Below the pieces are notes generated by a model, which did no database searches, was not told where the DNA came from, and saw only the letters and a program-made list of their open reading frames with translations. The position numbers were made by a program, and so were the translations under genes. A stretch of DNA of 64,000 bases from Epiperipatus broadwayi (lineage: Eukaryota; Onychophora; Udeonychophora; Euonychophora; Peripatidae): the NCBI GenBank assembly GCA_028023455.1, contig JAQFVV010006215.1:7981230-8045229 (forward strand), read 5' to 3'. How positions within the stretch are numbered: the stretch's first letter is position 1; each line of letters begins with the position of its first letter. Positions 1 to 11,394 of this stretch are shown here, piece by piece.

Positions 1-830
1 GATGTTAAAAATTCAGCTATGAAGTCCAATATAGTTTTTACTAGATTGAGTTAGTAATCCCCAACCATTCATTATTGTCATGAAATGCAAGTGCATGTTT
101 CCCTAAAATTTTTATAGTTGCAACAACTCTCTGAAACACCTTTCTTCAATATTTTTTTCTTCCAAATAGTGTTTCAACATTTGTATCAATACACTCATGC
201 ATAGAATTTCTTTCTATAAATGTTGTGGAGTTCTTGTGTTTTATTGAATACTCATATTGTTCTATTCTTATTTTAACATTTTTACTCTCTGTAGCCTTCA
301 GTAAAAGATGTCTTAATGGAAGAAAAATGTTTACATATATTACAATAAATTAATTTATACTTATTACTGCATATCAATCATTCTTTTTCAATGTTTGCTT
401 TTGTATGATGAAATATGTTTTTTTTAATGATCATGTAATCTTCTTTCCAGCTTTTCTAAGTTACTTTTGATATATTTACTAAATATATATGTTTGAGAGT
501 GGTTTGATTTTAATTATAAAATCTTGCATAATGGAAGTAAAATGTGTTGGCCATCTAGATATATCAACAATTTTGGAAATTTTTCAAATGTTGTTTGTCT
601 TCACTTTTGTTTTCTTCTTTCCTTTCCATCACACACTGATCTAGATTTTCTTCAACTTCTTTTTCTTCATTGATAGATGATATTGATATTCCTATTTGTT
701 CTCATAACATCTTCATTTTTGTTTTCTTCTTTTTCTACCTTATCTTCTATTATACAACATTCTAGATCTTCAAATTTGTCCTCTTATTGATGTAGATATG
801 TCTACATCCTTTTTTATAAAATATTTAAAC
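1..830 (-). pseudogene. hAT transposase relic (ZMYM1 / zf-TTF type), 5' part, cut by window edge
   Basis: On the minus strand, near 485-590, a stretch reads ISKIVDISRWPTHF and then DFIIKIKPLSN. This is like the start of the TTF-type zinc-finger region of ZMYM1-like hAT transposases (aspartate, two residues, Trp-Pro). Near 290-360 comes YCNICKHFSSIKTSF, a CxxC half-finger followed by the family's S-F-T-E-G. From about 260 down to 40 one frame runs with a single stop through FQRVVATIKILGKHALAF, typical of the segment that leads into the DUF4371 catalytic region. An acidic Glu/Lys-rich stretch with frameshifts lies upstream (about 600-830). The catalytic core would lie beyond base 1. Stops and frameshifts show it is dead. 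Assignment rests on recalled family motifs. Confidence 0.6.
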
Positions 831-2865
831 AATGCATCTTACTGTTTTAACTTTTCTTCCTCTTTTTGAATTCTTAGCTCAAATTTGGTATTTAAAAAAA
901 TAAATTTGTATTTCTAATTCTTGCTGCATATCTCAACTTCGTGTATAATCTTCCTTCATTTCACATATCATTGAAACTTCCCTTTTGATGAGATATAAAG
1001 ATTATTTGAAAGCAAAAAATTTACAAACAAAATAGCATGTCTATCCCTTTTGGCAATGAATACAGCTACTCTTTTTTTGCACTGATCACTATAGAAAAGT
1101 TTTTGTAAATATTACTTTTCTTGTTTGCCTCTATTGAAAATCTGATCAGATTTGTCAAATGGTCTATTGTGGTATTGACAGCCATTAAAATACATAACTA
1201 ATTCAATAAGCCATATCATCAAATAAAATAAACCACATACTTTGTTTATTATTATTATTTATTTCATCCTTTTACATTCATAATCATCATCTCATTTCTT
1301 AGTAGAATTTGTTATTCTAACTTCTGATCACCCAAAAAAGTAATCTGTACTAATAATTGCAGTAAAGATATTAAAAGAATTTATTGAAGAATTAAGATCA
1401 GTAGTGAGACTAGTGATAGTTGAGCCACATTGTAATAATTAAACATCAACACATTCTAATCTTAAAATGGTAATGATGTTAGGTTTTGGTTAATTTTATT
1501 CTTACTAGAATCATATATAATACATGTAGCATTGATAATAGAGATTGCGTCTGGTTTGAAGGATGTTTATAATGAGTGTAAAAAGATGTGACAGCTTCAT
1601 AGTGGTAACCACTAAATCTAAAGCACCCCCTCCCTCCTATTTTACTTTAAATTTAACAAACTTACCTGGAAATATTTATTTTGGGTCTGAGAAGTATTAA
1701 AAAAAAGTTTAAAACATACAAAATAGTGATCACATATTTATGACAATTAAAATAGACATTAAATTCATACCAAAAAGTGATAAAACTGTCAAGCACCTTA
1801 AGTATATAAATATTCTAAGTATATGTTAAAGCAAATATCAGAAAGTTATCTAAGATCTAGAGACATTAGATGATCAAGGTATGAATATAAATTTTATATC
1901 TATTATTTATACTTGGAATAATTTTTGATCTACAAACCAATATTTTTTCTTTTGAGACAGATTTTTATTAATAAAAATTTCCTCCATTTTCGAACCGCTT
2001 CAGCTTCACCTATTTAAATAGAAAGTAGGTTGAAGTAAGGAAAGGTTCCCCTCTTTTCTTCCAAGAGTAATCTTGTGGTTTTAAGACCTGTAGAGGTCCC
2101 TACTATCACATTTTATACACATGTGATTGAGGCTACAGCCTTAATGAATATTATTCACTTTATATGAAAAAACAGTAAAAATAAAATAAGGATCTTGATA
2201 GTTCACTATTCAAATCAGCAGATAAATTAAATGTTAGCCAGACCAATTAGAGAAAAAAAAAAGAGTTCATATTACGAGAAAAATAAAAATGCAATGTCTA
2301 AAGACTCTCTGAACAAACATCTAAATTTTATATGTTTATCAATCAATTTTTTTAATATTGGAAATTAAAGAATATATCAGATATAGCAGTAAAAATGTTA
2401 GACGCTAGTATAACTTATACTCTGCCGCAGGTTGTGACTATTTTTCACATGACAATAACATACTAATTAAATAAGAAACTAATTGATGTTTTATACATTT
2501 TGTAAAAAAAATCAGCAAGAATCCCATAAGAAAATAAATTAGCAAAGAGGTGCATAAAAAATTAAACAACTAAAGCAATCCATGGACTGAAAGTATAAAT
2601 TTAATTAGCACACTAATGTAAAAAGTAAGCTATATAATCTTGTAAGAAAATAACTGACAATAAATACATAAAAAATAAAAATCCAAAAAGATATCAGATA
2701 CAAAGAAAATAAAAAATCCTGTAATTCAAACTGTTCTTGTAAAAATCTTAATTTATTTCATTACTAAAACCTTACCATACTTTTACTACATAGATTTTGA
2801 CATAAAGAAAATCTTTGATGAATATCTTTTTGAACTTATATTTTATATGGATATCTTGATGTCAA
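831..2865. other. AT-rich stretch without a recognisable gene
   Basis: No reading frame or RNA gene can be supported here. Around 1980-2170 a block containing gaggtccctac and gccttaatgaatattatt resembles parts of 15970-16320, so it is probably an old interspersed repeat. A short C-rich run lies at 1624-1640. Confidence 0.5.
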
Positions 2866-3576
2866 TGTAGTATTTTTAAGTGCAAAAAATATTATAGATA
2901 AAAAATATTGATAAGAATACTTCAGAAGTTTATATTAAAAGATTTCAACAGACTTAATGAAAAAAATGAAAACACAAATTTTGAATGGATTAGTAAAGAT
3001 AAATCTTAACGAAGTAGTAGATCCGGAAAGTGCAATTAAGTAAATGCTTTGCAACAGAATTTTAAGTAATGGAAATTGCAGATAAGATAACAATTAAACG
3101 GAAAACTATAAAAACTCAGGATAGTAGAGTTAAAGGTCCTTTTACTCTTTTCCTTTGTGTTGGTGAAGTGTTTTGTGTGTAACAAGTATCGTCAGTAACC
3201 AGTCAACATCTGCGAGGGAATAAACCCAGATGTTTTGGAATCTCAAGGTAAAAAAATCTAACTAGATTTAAAGCAGATTGTTCTGATCTTTTGTTTTTTG
3301 TAAGTCTAAAGGGTTCTTAGGTATTAATTTGGGGAACTGTTATTTATTTGGTCTAGTTGTAAAGGCGTCCATACATTAAATGAGGCAGTAATTGTCAGAC
3401 TATATTTAAAGAGGGTTTAAGAACTCCAGGAGCATTTATTATTATTATGTGTATATATTATTTATAATTGAGCTTTTGTGTTGTATAACTTGTAATAAAT
3501 CTATTAGTCTAAATTCACTTTTAGTTATTAATTAATTGTGGTTTACCTTATGCAAGTCATGGGTAAATACACAACA
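2866..3576 (+). repeat. 5' LTR of Gypsy element
   Basis: Starts TGTAGTATTTTTAAG and ends AAATACACAACA; the same ends are found at 7269 and 7989. The last 50 bases differ from the 3' LTR at about one position in ten, so the insertion is old. It carries about 85 bases (roughly 3165-3250) with no counterpart in the 3' LTR, and a block at 3103-3163 that is present in the other LTR only in reverse complement. Confidence 0.9.
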
Positions 3577-4425
3577 AAATGGCACAGTTGAAATTCAAAC
3601 CTAAACAGGGAAAGTACAATCAGGATTAGAATAGTCCAGCAATAGCATAGATCTATATTTTTGATTGATAGGTAAAATGTTGATAGGTCAAGGTAGTATC
3701 TCTGATTTTGCTATAGAGTGCATTGGAATGACTGTTGTATGTGATTCAACTGGAAATTTTCTTCATAAATTAATGGAATGTGATAATAGTAGAAAGATAG
3801 CAGTCTTGTTGTGATTGGCAGGTAGGAAGTTAATCAGTTACAGAGTATTTTAGCCTGCCATCATTAGGCATATTGTGAGATTGGCACTCCGTAATAGAAG
3901 ACAATTAAAAGGTGGAAAAATAAAAGATTTTGACATAGTGTTATGGCAGTTAATAAAAAACTGTCAATATGAGAAATTTGTTGAACAAGTTTTGTCAGAC
4001 CAATTGCTATGGGGAATGGCAGATGAAAGGTTAAGACAAACCTTATTGACTAAAACTGAGTTGTCTTATGAATTAGCAATCAAAAAAGGAATCAAGTATG
4101 AGTTAATTATTGAACAAGGTCTCACTTTTAAAAGTAAAGCAGGCAAGGAAGGCAGAACTACAGTTTATAAAACAGAAAAATGACAAATCAAGTAGAGAAA
4201 CATCTTTAGGAAAATGTTTTTGTTGAAACAAAACAGGTCATTTTGCTAAAAATTGTAAATGGCATAGAGAAAGCTGTTTTAATTGTGGTAACAGTAGGCA
4301 TTTAGCAGCAGTTTGCAAAAAACCCAAGCCTAAAGATAAAAGTGAAATAACCAAGCAGAGGGGAGATAAGCAAGATGAAGTTACTAAGCAATAAGAGTAT
4401 GATTTCATACTGGTAAAATCAATAT
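3577..4425 (+). pseudogene. gag: Gypsy gag relic with CCHC zinc knuckle
   Basis: Gag forms the virus-like particle of the retrotransposon and binds its RNA. An initiating ATG lies at 3579 just inside the LTR, but its frame soon stops. The longest open part, 3875-4183, encodes 102 residues resembling the capsid C-terminal half of invertebrate Gypsy Gag (FVEQVLSDQLLWGMADERL, then a TLLTKTELSYELAIKKG segment). Downstream at 4275-4316 is a perfect knuckle, CFNCGNSRHLAAVC (C-x2-C-x4-H-x4-C). A first knuckle at 4217-4256 is damaged by a stop (NKTGHFAKNC). Stops and frame changes make it non-functional. Confidence 0.85.
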
Positions 4426-4510
4426 ATGCTAACATTTAAAATATGTAGCACAGAACTTGAAATGGAGATTGATAGTGGCTTGGGTATTTCATTAGTGTCC
4501 AAAAGACAAT
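4426..4510 (+). pseudogene. Gypsy aspartic protease relic
   Basis: Reads MEIDSGLGISLVSKR after a short beta-strand-like lead. The Asp-Ser-Gly motif takes the place of the Asp-Thr/Ser-Gly catalytic triad of retropepsins. Only the N-terminal part can be followed; the flap and ALIVGD-like region are not seen. It sits between the Gag knuckle and RT, as expected in a Gypsy polyprotein. Confidence 0.7.
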
Positions 4511-4659
4511 GAAATTAAATATCAAAAGGTTGTAAGAATGTCAAAGTTAAAAAGTCTGAGATAAAAGTTAAAGATGTAAGTGAAATTCACTAGCATTAAT
4601 TGGAATGGCAGAGGCTTCAATTTCATATAGAAATAAAGTAGGCTATTAGCCTATATATA

Positions 4660-6030
4660 TATATTGTTAAGGGACAAATAACTCCAATAATCAGTAGAGA
4701 GTGGTTTAAGGAGTTAGGTTTTAAGGTATCAATTGTTAAAAACATTTGAGGAGTTCGGTTTAATAAAACAAACCTGGTAGATTTAAAATTAAATGAAAAT
4801 GCATGGCCAGTTGTCTGTAAGCCATGGAAGATTTCGTTTGCACAGAGAAAAAAGGTCAAGGAGAAGTTAAAAACATTGTTGGCCAGAGGCATGTTAACCA
4901 CTATAGAAGAGGCAGAATGGGCTACACCTGTAGTGGTGATAACTAAACCTGATGGGAAAATCGGAATGTGTGGAGATTACTGGGTGACAGCGAATAAATA
5001 TCTTAATAAAGGTGTGTATTCTGTACCTGATGTTAGAAAAGATTTAGCAAGTTTTTTGAATGCAAATTTTTTTCCCAATTTGGATCTTAATTTTGCTTAT
5101 CATCAGATTCAAGTTACTGACACATCAGCAAAAATATTGATGCTAACCACATGTAATCACTATGGCACCAAACATTTTTCAGATCAAATTAAATTCAATG
5201 TTTTAATGGTTAAAGGCATAAAGCCTTATTACAATGAACAGTGACATCTAGTGAATTGTTAAGAAACAGAATTTTGAAAGTTTGTGATAAATTAAGTCAG
5301 ATGGGTGTTAAGTTAAACCAGAAAAAGTGTGTATAGAAGATACAGGAATTTAAGTTTCTGGGTCACAAAATTTCAGATAAAGGAAAACGTCCTTTGATAG
5401 ACAAAGTCAGAGCTATTGGGAATGCTGAAAGATCTAAAAATGTAAAGCAGATTCAGACATTTTTAGGGTTAGGAAATTTTTTTGAGGCATTTTTAAAGAA
5501 TAAAATAATGGTGGCAAAACTGTAGTATTAGTTATTGCACAAAAAGCAAAGTTGGGTTTGGTCTGGTCAAAACAGGACTTTTGTTTTTTTCAAAACATCT
5601 TTTATCATCTGATATGTCATTGGTACATTTTGACAGTGAGTATCCAGTTACAATTACTACTGAAGTTACAATTACTATTTGATGCATCAGACTGGGAGTA
5701 GGAACTGTGTTAGCTCACCCTATAGATAATAATGAGTGGTCTGTAGTTTATGCATTCACAAAATTGCCAAAAGCTGAGCATAATTATAGTCAAACTGACA
5801 AAGAATCTGTCACAATCATTTTCACAGTAAAAAAATATCAATTTGTTTTTGGGCATTTTTTAAATTATTACTGATCATAAAGCTATGTTGGGAATTTTTG
5901 GAAATGATCATCCAGCACCCAAATATTTAAGTCCATGTATGCTATGGTAGCTGAATGTGTTAGCTGCATATGACTATTCATTAATATATAAACAGGGGAA
6001 AAAATCTCACACACAGACACGTTAAGGTTC
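4660..6030 (+). pseudogene. pol: Gypsy reverse transcriptase and RNase H relic
   Basis: RT begins near 4800 with the usual Gypsy lead-in (KPWKISFAQRKKVKEKL, RGMLTTIEEAEWATPVVV, TKPDGKIGMCGDY) and the polymerase motif FPNLDLNFAYHQIQV near 5080-5115. The open frame 4876-5244 ends just after YYNE (5227-5238), where family members have a Tyr-x-Asp-Asp catalytic pair. Both aspartates are therefore replaced in this copy. The thumb/connection continues in another frame (MGVKLNQKKC, then FKFLGHKISDKGKRPL near 5290-5400). RNase H follows at about 5620-6000 (VYAFTKLPKAEHNYSQTDKE). Several stops and frameshifts interrupt it. Confidence 0.88.
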
Positions 6031-6179
6031 AAAGATAGTCAAGAGACATGTAATAGAGAGTTTGAAGTTAATTATATTGACAACATGAACTCACAGTGTT
6101 AAATAGTAATACAATCCAAAATAGACTAGAGAAGAAAAAGGGTACAATATTATTAATTGGATTAAGAAGGGCTGGCATA

Positions 6180-7105
6180 AAACTAGACCTTGTTATGTGA
6201 CAATGGGGTTTTGGGCTAATACAGAGCAGTTATGTTTGTAGGGGATGTATAGTAATGAAGGATAGAGTAGTTATCCTGTCTACAGGGAGGGATAAAGTTT
6301 TGAAGCTTCTCCATGAAGGGTATCTGGGCATACTTGCATGTGAAAGCTTTGTTGTGTAGTTTGTCTGGTGGCCAGAGATTAATAGATATCGAAAATGTCA
6401 TTAAAGGTTGTGCTGTGGGTCAGTCTGAAAGTGCTTTACCAGTGAAATATTTTGCATCCTGGCTAAAAACAACAAAAGCATGGGAGAGAATTCATATTGA
6501 TCATGCAGGTTCAGTGAATGGAGAAATGCTGTTAATGTTGTGCTCTCAAGATGGATAGAACACCATATTGTGAAAGACACTAGTGCCCTAGAAACAATAA
6601 AGTGTTTAAAGATGGTATGCTCAATTTATGTTTTTCCAGAAGTGGTTGTATCAGATAACAGAAGCAGGTTTTACTGGAGAATACCTCCATATCATCTTCA
6701 GCCAAATGGATTAGCAAAGAAGGCAGTATAGCAAATAAAGAGAATTTTAAAAAAATGAGTAATATACATAGAAATGCAAGATGCTTTACAGACATTTTAC
6801 AATGACAGGAAAATCTCTGGAAGAATTAATGTGTGAATGAAAACTAAAGACTAAACTAGCAGTTTTCCATCCTAATGAAAAGATTTGTGTTCCAAATGTG
6901 AAATGAAGTAAATCTTTTAAAGTTGGGGAACCTGTACAGGTGAGAGATGTTATACGTAAAAAATGGATCAAAGGAACAATAGGCAAGTATTGTCAAATCA
7001 GATATGTGGTTAGTGTAATTAATAGCTTAAAATACAGACACCACATGAACCATATAAAGACAAGAGAAACAAAAGATTTGCAGCTGGAAACATGACAAGA
7101 TTCAA
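6180..7105 (+). pseudogene. Gypsy integrase relic
   Basis: The N-terminal zinc-binding region survives as VLKLLHEGYLGI (near 6300). The catalytic core follows: WERIHIDHAGSVNGEM (first aspartate, near 6480-6530), RWIEHHIVKDTSALETIKCL, and VVVSDNRSRF (second aspartate, near 6640-6670). The third acidic position falls in PYHLQPNGLAKKAV, where Glu is normally followed by Arg; here it reads Lys-Lys. The core thus lacks its third acidic residue. The C-terminal part to about 7100 is recognisable (VRDVIRKKWIKGTIGKY-like), with stops and shifts. Confidence 0.82.
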
Positions 7106-7249
7106 ATATGCAGGAAGTAGGGAGTGATGAAAAAAGCAACATGAAAAGAAAGACAGAGGATAACCAGTTAATCAGGGAAAACAGTGAAGAAATTTCAGAA
7201 AAAATTCAAACAAAAACAGAAATAAAAAAATTGTCCAGAACTGCAACTT

Positions 7250-7268
7250 CAGGAGTGAGAGAAGGAAT
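7250..7268 (+). promoter_or_regulatory. Candidate polypurine tract
   Basis: AGGAGTGAGAGAAGGAA lies immediately before the 3' LTR start at 7269. A purine-rich run here primes plus-strand synthesis in LTR elements. Confidence 0.6.
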
Positions 7269-7989
7269 TGTAGTATTTTTAAGTGGAAGAAATATTATAG
7301 ATAAAAAAGATCAATAAGAATACTCCAGAAGTTAAAAGTATTGATTAATGATAATGAAAACTTTTAGGAATGTAAATGATTGGTTATATAATTAAAAGGT
7401 TTCAACAGACTTAATGAAAAGAACAGAAACACAAACGTTGAACAAATTAGTAAAGATAAAATCTTAATGGAAATAATAGCTCCAGAAAGTGCAATTAAGT
7501 AAATGCTTTGCAAAGAAATTTTAATGGAAATTGCAGATAAAATAACAATTAAACTGAAAAACTATAACAACACCAACACAAAGTAGAAAAAGGGCACAAG
7601 GACCCTTAACTTTACTATCCTGAGTTTTTATAGTTTTCAGTTTGTTATAATCAGACTACATTTAAAGCAGGTCATTCTGATCTCATTTTGTTTTTTGTAA
7701 GCCTAGAGCTCATAGGTATTAGTTTGAGAAACTGTTATTTATTTAGCCTAGTTGTAAAGGTGTCCATGCATTAAATAAGACAGGAATTGTTGGAGTATAT
7801 TTAAAGAGTGTTTAAGAACTCCGGGAGCATTTATTACTACTACTATGTGTATATATTATTTATAATTGATCATGTATATAGTCTAGTTTTGTATTGTATA
7901 ACTTGTAATAAATATTTTAGTCTAAATTTACTTTTAGTTATTAATTAATTATGCTTTGCCTTATGCAACTCTTGGGTAAATACACAACA
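7269..7989 (+). repeat. 3' LTR of Gypsy element
   Basis: Pairs with the left LTR, with the same ends. It has a 17-base stretch near 7870-7890 missing from the left copy. Positions 7571-7634 are the reverse complement of 3103-3163 in the left LTR and are bracketed by short inverted repeats (aaactgaaaaactata on the left, tatagttttcagttt on the right). Confidence 0.9.
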
Positions 7990-7994
7990 GTCAA

Positions 7995-8314
7995 TTATTT
8001 TCTTGCAAAACTGTACCCAGCCTATGCAAAGACCATTGTTTTTTTAAAGTTTTTTTAAACTGGTTGCATTAACAAACTTTTTTAAAGATTTAATGTAAAT
8101 TAAACAAAAAAATTTAATATTATATAAATAAATATGAGAATTTTATTTATATTATATAGATATTATCACAGAATGTAGGTTTACTTTTAAATAATAAATG
8201 CTTTGCATAAAATATCATAATCAAATTAAGCCTCTTAAATATAAGAGAGGAATTACTTTCTTTGCATAAAGTGCTCATAATTCAAATTAGTGTATTAAAT
8301 ATCCTATATTTAAT
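7995..8314. other. AT-rich flank, no gene
   Basis: Contains two diverged direct copies of a segment beginning ctttgcataaa (8201 and 8259). Nothing else is recognisable. Confidence 0.4.
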
Positions 8315-8534
8315 GTTTTCCTGTAGGTTTGTAATGATGATGTTCTAGTGGTATTTTTACATTAGACTATTTCCAGCATATATGTGTATTGAATGTCTTT
8401 AGAAAAATTTAACTTTATTTAAATATTTCAAATACATTCAACTGTTAGCATGTCAAACAGGTTAGTATATGCACAATGATTTGAGATATTATTCTACCTC
8501 TTTTTCAGGAGTTGCAGGCCTGACCAGAGATAGT

Positions 8535-8614
8535 AATAGCATGATATTTGAACCTGGATCCTTAGATTCTTGAATTTTAAGGTAATGCTCTAACCAACTG
8601 AGCCATCCTGCCAA
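8535..8614 (-). repeat. tRNA-like sequence in Penelope copy 1
   Basis: The minus strand reads GGCTCAGTTGGTTAGAGC, a good tRNA D-arm / A box. About 45 bases later comes CCAGGTTCAAAT, matching a T-arm / B box. The anticodon arm is enlarged and not credible as a working tRNA. The same structure is in copy 2, so it was part of the element before the copies separated. Confidence 0.65.
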
Positions 8615-8799
8615 AGGTAAGAGTCTGTACTTATCCATGGGGTTTTCCTGATTTCTCTTTTTTCTAAGACCAAAGTTGATTATTGGTTTCCATACATTAT
8701 GTATAGTCACACTAGGTCAGCTTATGGGATTTTTTGCCATTGTCATGGGAGCAGCTTCTTTAAATTTTCTTGTGTAACTTTTTTTCTTTATCCAATATC

Positions 8800-9165
8800 C
8801 CAATTGAACATATATTCATTGGCACATGCATAATCTGCTATCTTAGACACATCTGTTTTCTCTCTTCTAATCATCAGTTTGTGTTCTTGCAATTGCTTTT
8901 CAATGGAGTGACTGGTCTCACCAATATGTTCTTTCACATTCATATGTTATTTTATAGATGCAGTTTTTTCTTTTCAGCATTTCAAGTTTAGGCTTTATAG
9001 ACGTTAGAATTCCTTGTAGTGTGTTATGGTGCTGGAAAGCTGTTCTGATGTTATACTGATTGCAGATTTTTATTTTGTCTGCTATTTTTGGAATGTATGG
9101 GTACACTATAGTATCACTAATTGTCTTTTGTCTTGATGGTTTTCTTTGTTGGCTATTTAACATTT
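8800..9165 (-). pseudogene. Penelope GIY-YIG endonuclease relic (copy 1)
   Basis: On the minus strand the frame 9163-8918 holds the linker upstream of the endonuclease (IPKIADKIKICNQYNIRTAF, then LKRKNCIYKITYECERTYW). The last part is the start of the GIY-YIG fold, where family members read a Cys-rich xYVGET. The frame continues past a break into residues like SIEKQLQEHKLM, the helix after the YIG strand. The C-terminal ANEH segment is visible near 8815-8830. Not functional. Confidence 0.75.
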
Positions 9166-9211
9166 TCTTAAGAATAGCTGAAGGATAAACATTTTTTCAT
9201 ATGAGTTTGTT

Positions 9212-10360
9212 TTATATAGATCTTTTATTTTTCCAAATCACTGATTTCTTAAGAAACTTCTTTTGCTCTATTCCATAGTGATAGTGTAACTGCATGTTTT
9301 GTGTTTCTGGTGTGATTGGATGTATAGGTAGATATTTCACTGTATGTGTAGGTTTTCCATAAACTGGAGTTTTGATTTTGCCATGAGGGACTCTTGTCAC
9401 AAGAACTAAGAATGCCAATTTTTGTTCTCGTTCTGATTCTATTGTGAATTAAATTGAAGGGAATATGTTGTTGATGAGTTTCCAGAAAGTTTGTAGCAGT
9501 GCTTCACCATGTGGGCATACATAATGCTAATCAGAGGAGACAATGGTGAGTGCAGAGACATTCCTTGATTTTGTAGGAAGAATTCTGTGTTATATTGAAG
9601 GTAGGTTGTGTTATGCAGAATGTTAATAGTTCTATTATACTATCAATAGGAGCTGTTGGGGTTTGTAAACTATTATCACCATTTATATTTTCCTTACAAT
9701 AGACACTGCTTCTTCACATGTACATTTGTGAATAAACTTTCACATCAAAGCTAACCAGTAAGTCAGTTCTTTCAATTTTCATGTTCTTGATTAATTCTAC
9801 AAAGTGGCTAGAATCCACTAAAATCACATGATCGTAAGATCTAGGTGCAGTGCTCTCAGATCCAAGACTCCTCACTGACAAATGCCACAAGCTAGACATT
9901 AGTCCAGAGATATTGGATGATTAGGTACTACTTAGGGATTTTATGCACAAGCCTTCTGGCATCCATTGATTACTCTGACTTGCACTGAGTGGCACTACTC
10001 TATGGGAAGTTTTTCCAAGTTTTAATGTCTAGAATCCCTGAACAAGGACTGGATCTTGTATGTCAAAGGACTTAGAACTTTGAGAAGAAATCTTATCAAA
10101 TTTTGGCAAGGTGAATCTCTCAAACTAATAATAGGTCTTAGTGGAACATGATCCTTATGGATTTTTGGTAGATCATAAAGATGGGAAATTTTGCTGAAAT
10201 GTTATTTTACTTTTTTCTGAATCAGTGAAGTACTTGTGATACTTTCCAAGTAATCCTTGTAACTTTGTTTCTGCACTTGATATTGGATTTTTTGCCACTT
10301 TTCTATATTGGCCTGCTGTCAGTTCTTGGATTTTGTTGACATAATCACTTGTATCCATTA
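9212..10360 (-). pseudogene. Penelope reverse transcriptase fragments (copy 1)
   Basis: Three separated pieces in different frames: N-terminal (10358-10173), motif A (9899-9714) and the C-terminal segment (9418-9212). The YxDD region is absent or unreadable between 9480 and 9540 by comparison with copy 2. The inserted repeat at 9817-10028 separates the motif A piece from its upstream part. Confidence 0.75.
9817..10028. mobile_element. 212-bp nested repeat with 9-bp target duplication
   Basis: Interrupts Penelope copy 1. CTAGAATCC occurs at 9808-9816 and again at 10029-10037; copy 2 has this target only once (near 12714). A diverged second copy of the inserted sequence lies at about 17622-17790 (shared motifs include ctcctcactga and ttgattac). 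No coding capacity and no clear tRNA-like head. Confidence 0.7.
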
Positions 10361-11394
10361 CAATTGTTACATTGCCTTTGTCAGCAGGGAGAATAATTAT
10401 AGATCTACTTTGAGTGATTTAATTGCTTTCCTCTCACCATAGGTTATGTTTGACTTCAATTTTTGTTGCTTGCCAAGTGTTCTTTTTATTTTCCAGCATA
10501 ATTCTGCTGCTTCTTCTAAAGGCAATTTTTGAGTGACTTCCTCAGTGGATGCCATTACATCCAATAAAGGGATATTAGATGGTGTTATGGTAAAGTTTAA
10601 ACCTCTTTCAAGAACAGAAATTTCATTACCTGTTAGATGTTTAGAACTAAGATTTTTAACAGATGAAGTTGGTACACTGCTTGGTACACTATGATTTTTG
10701 ATATGCCCATATAGTTAGCAAGTTTCTTCTTTTGGCATTCTTTTATTTTTCCATGCAATGTAGAATATGATTTTCTTACTGCTTGAGAAACTCTCATGTA
10801 GTCTTCATCAGTAAGTTTATTTTTTTAGAAAACATTCTACATTATTAATGGAATAGATTATTTGATACTTAGAAAATCTTTGAGCATTTATTCTCTCTTA
10901 ACAGAGCTTCACTTGCTCTCAGAGTAATTTTCTCAGCTCTCTGAGAGTGAATTGGAAGTTTTAGTTTCAAATCTTTAGGAATCATCCCTTCAGATTTACA
11001 TGTTAAATGATTTTCCACTTTGGTCATATCATCCCTTCAGATTTACGTTAAATGATTTTCCACTTTGGTCAGCTTTAAACATACTTTTTCATATTGTCTA
11101 AAGTTTGATATAACACCAGGTTCAATCAAATACTTAAGTAGTTTCCTATCAAATACTTAAGTATTTTCCTGAAGGTTTGTGATGATGGTATTCTAGTTGT
11201 ATTTTTATATTGGACTATTTCCATCATCTAATATGCATATTGAATGTCTTTAGAAAAATTTAACTTAAATATTTCAAACACATTCAACTGTTAGTAATAG
11301 CACATCAAACAAATTAATATATGCAGTGTTTTGAGAGGTATTATTCTCCCCTCTTTTTCAGGTGTTGTGTTGCTGGTCTGACTAGTGACAGTAT

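Larger units (their letters stand above)
2861..7994 (+). mobile_element. Complete but inactive Ty3/Gypsy LTR retrotransposon with 5-bp target duplication
   Basis: Two similar long terminal repeats (2866-3576 and 7269-7989) begin TGTAG and end ACA. They enclose gag, protease, RT/RNase H and integrase relics in the usual Ty3/Gypsy order. GTCAA lies directly outside both ends (2861-2865 and 7990-7994), a perfect 5-bp target duplication of the length integrases of this group make. A candidate primer-binding site starts TGGCACAG at 3580, three bases after the left LTR. A purine-rich tract at about 7250-7267 abuts the right LTR. The reading frames carry many stops and the RT active-site motif is changed, so the copy cannot move by itself. 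The coding style (gag CCHC knuckle, integrase WERIHIDHAG) is that of the K02A2.6-like Gypsy elements common in molluscs and other invertebrates. Confidence 0.92.
8315..11163 (-). mobile_element. Penelope-like element, copy 1 (degenerate)
   Basis: Penelope-like elements encode a telomerase-like RT followed by a GIY-YIG endonuclease. Read on the minus strand from 11163 to 8315, this copy shows an N-terminal RT segment (10358-10173: KIQELTAGQYRKVAKNPISS, then LLGKYHKYF), a partial motif A (near 9750: LLVSFDV), the RT C-terminal part (9418-9212: LVTRVPHGKIKTPVY and GKPTHTVKYLP) and the endonuclease linker and EN (9163-8800: ILTSIKPKLEMLKRKNCIY, then ETSHSIEKQLQEHK-like). A short tRNA-like stretch lies in its 3' part. 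Stops, shifts and a 212-bp insertion at 9817-10028 have inactivated it. The terminal sequence 8315-8550 repeats at 11163-11404 in the same orientation, so copies 1 and 2 are head to tail, as is characteristic of Penelope-like elements. Confidence 0.88.

Noticed and set aside
8535-8614. Functional tRNA gene
   Set aside because: The D-arm and T-arm are good, but the anticodon arm is enlarged and the acceptor stem does not pair.
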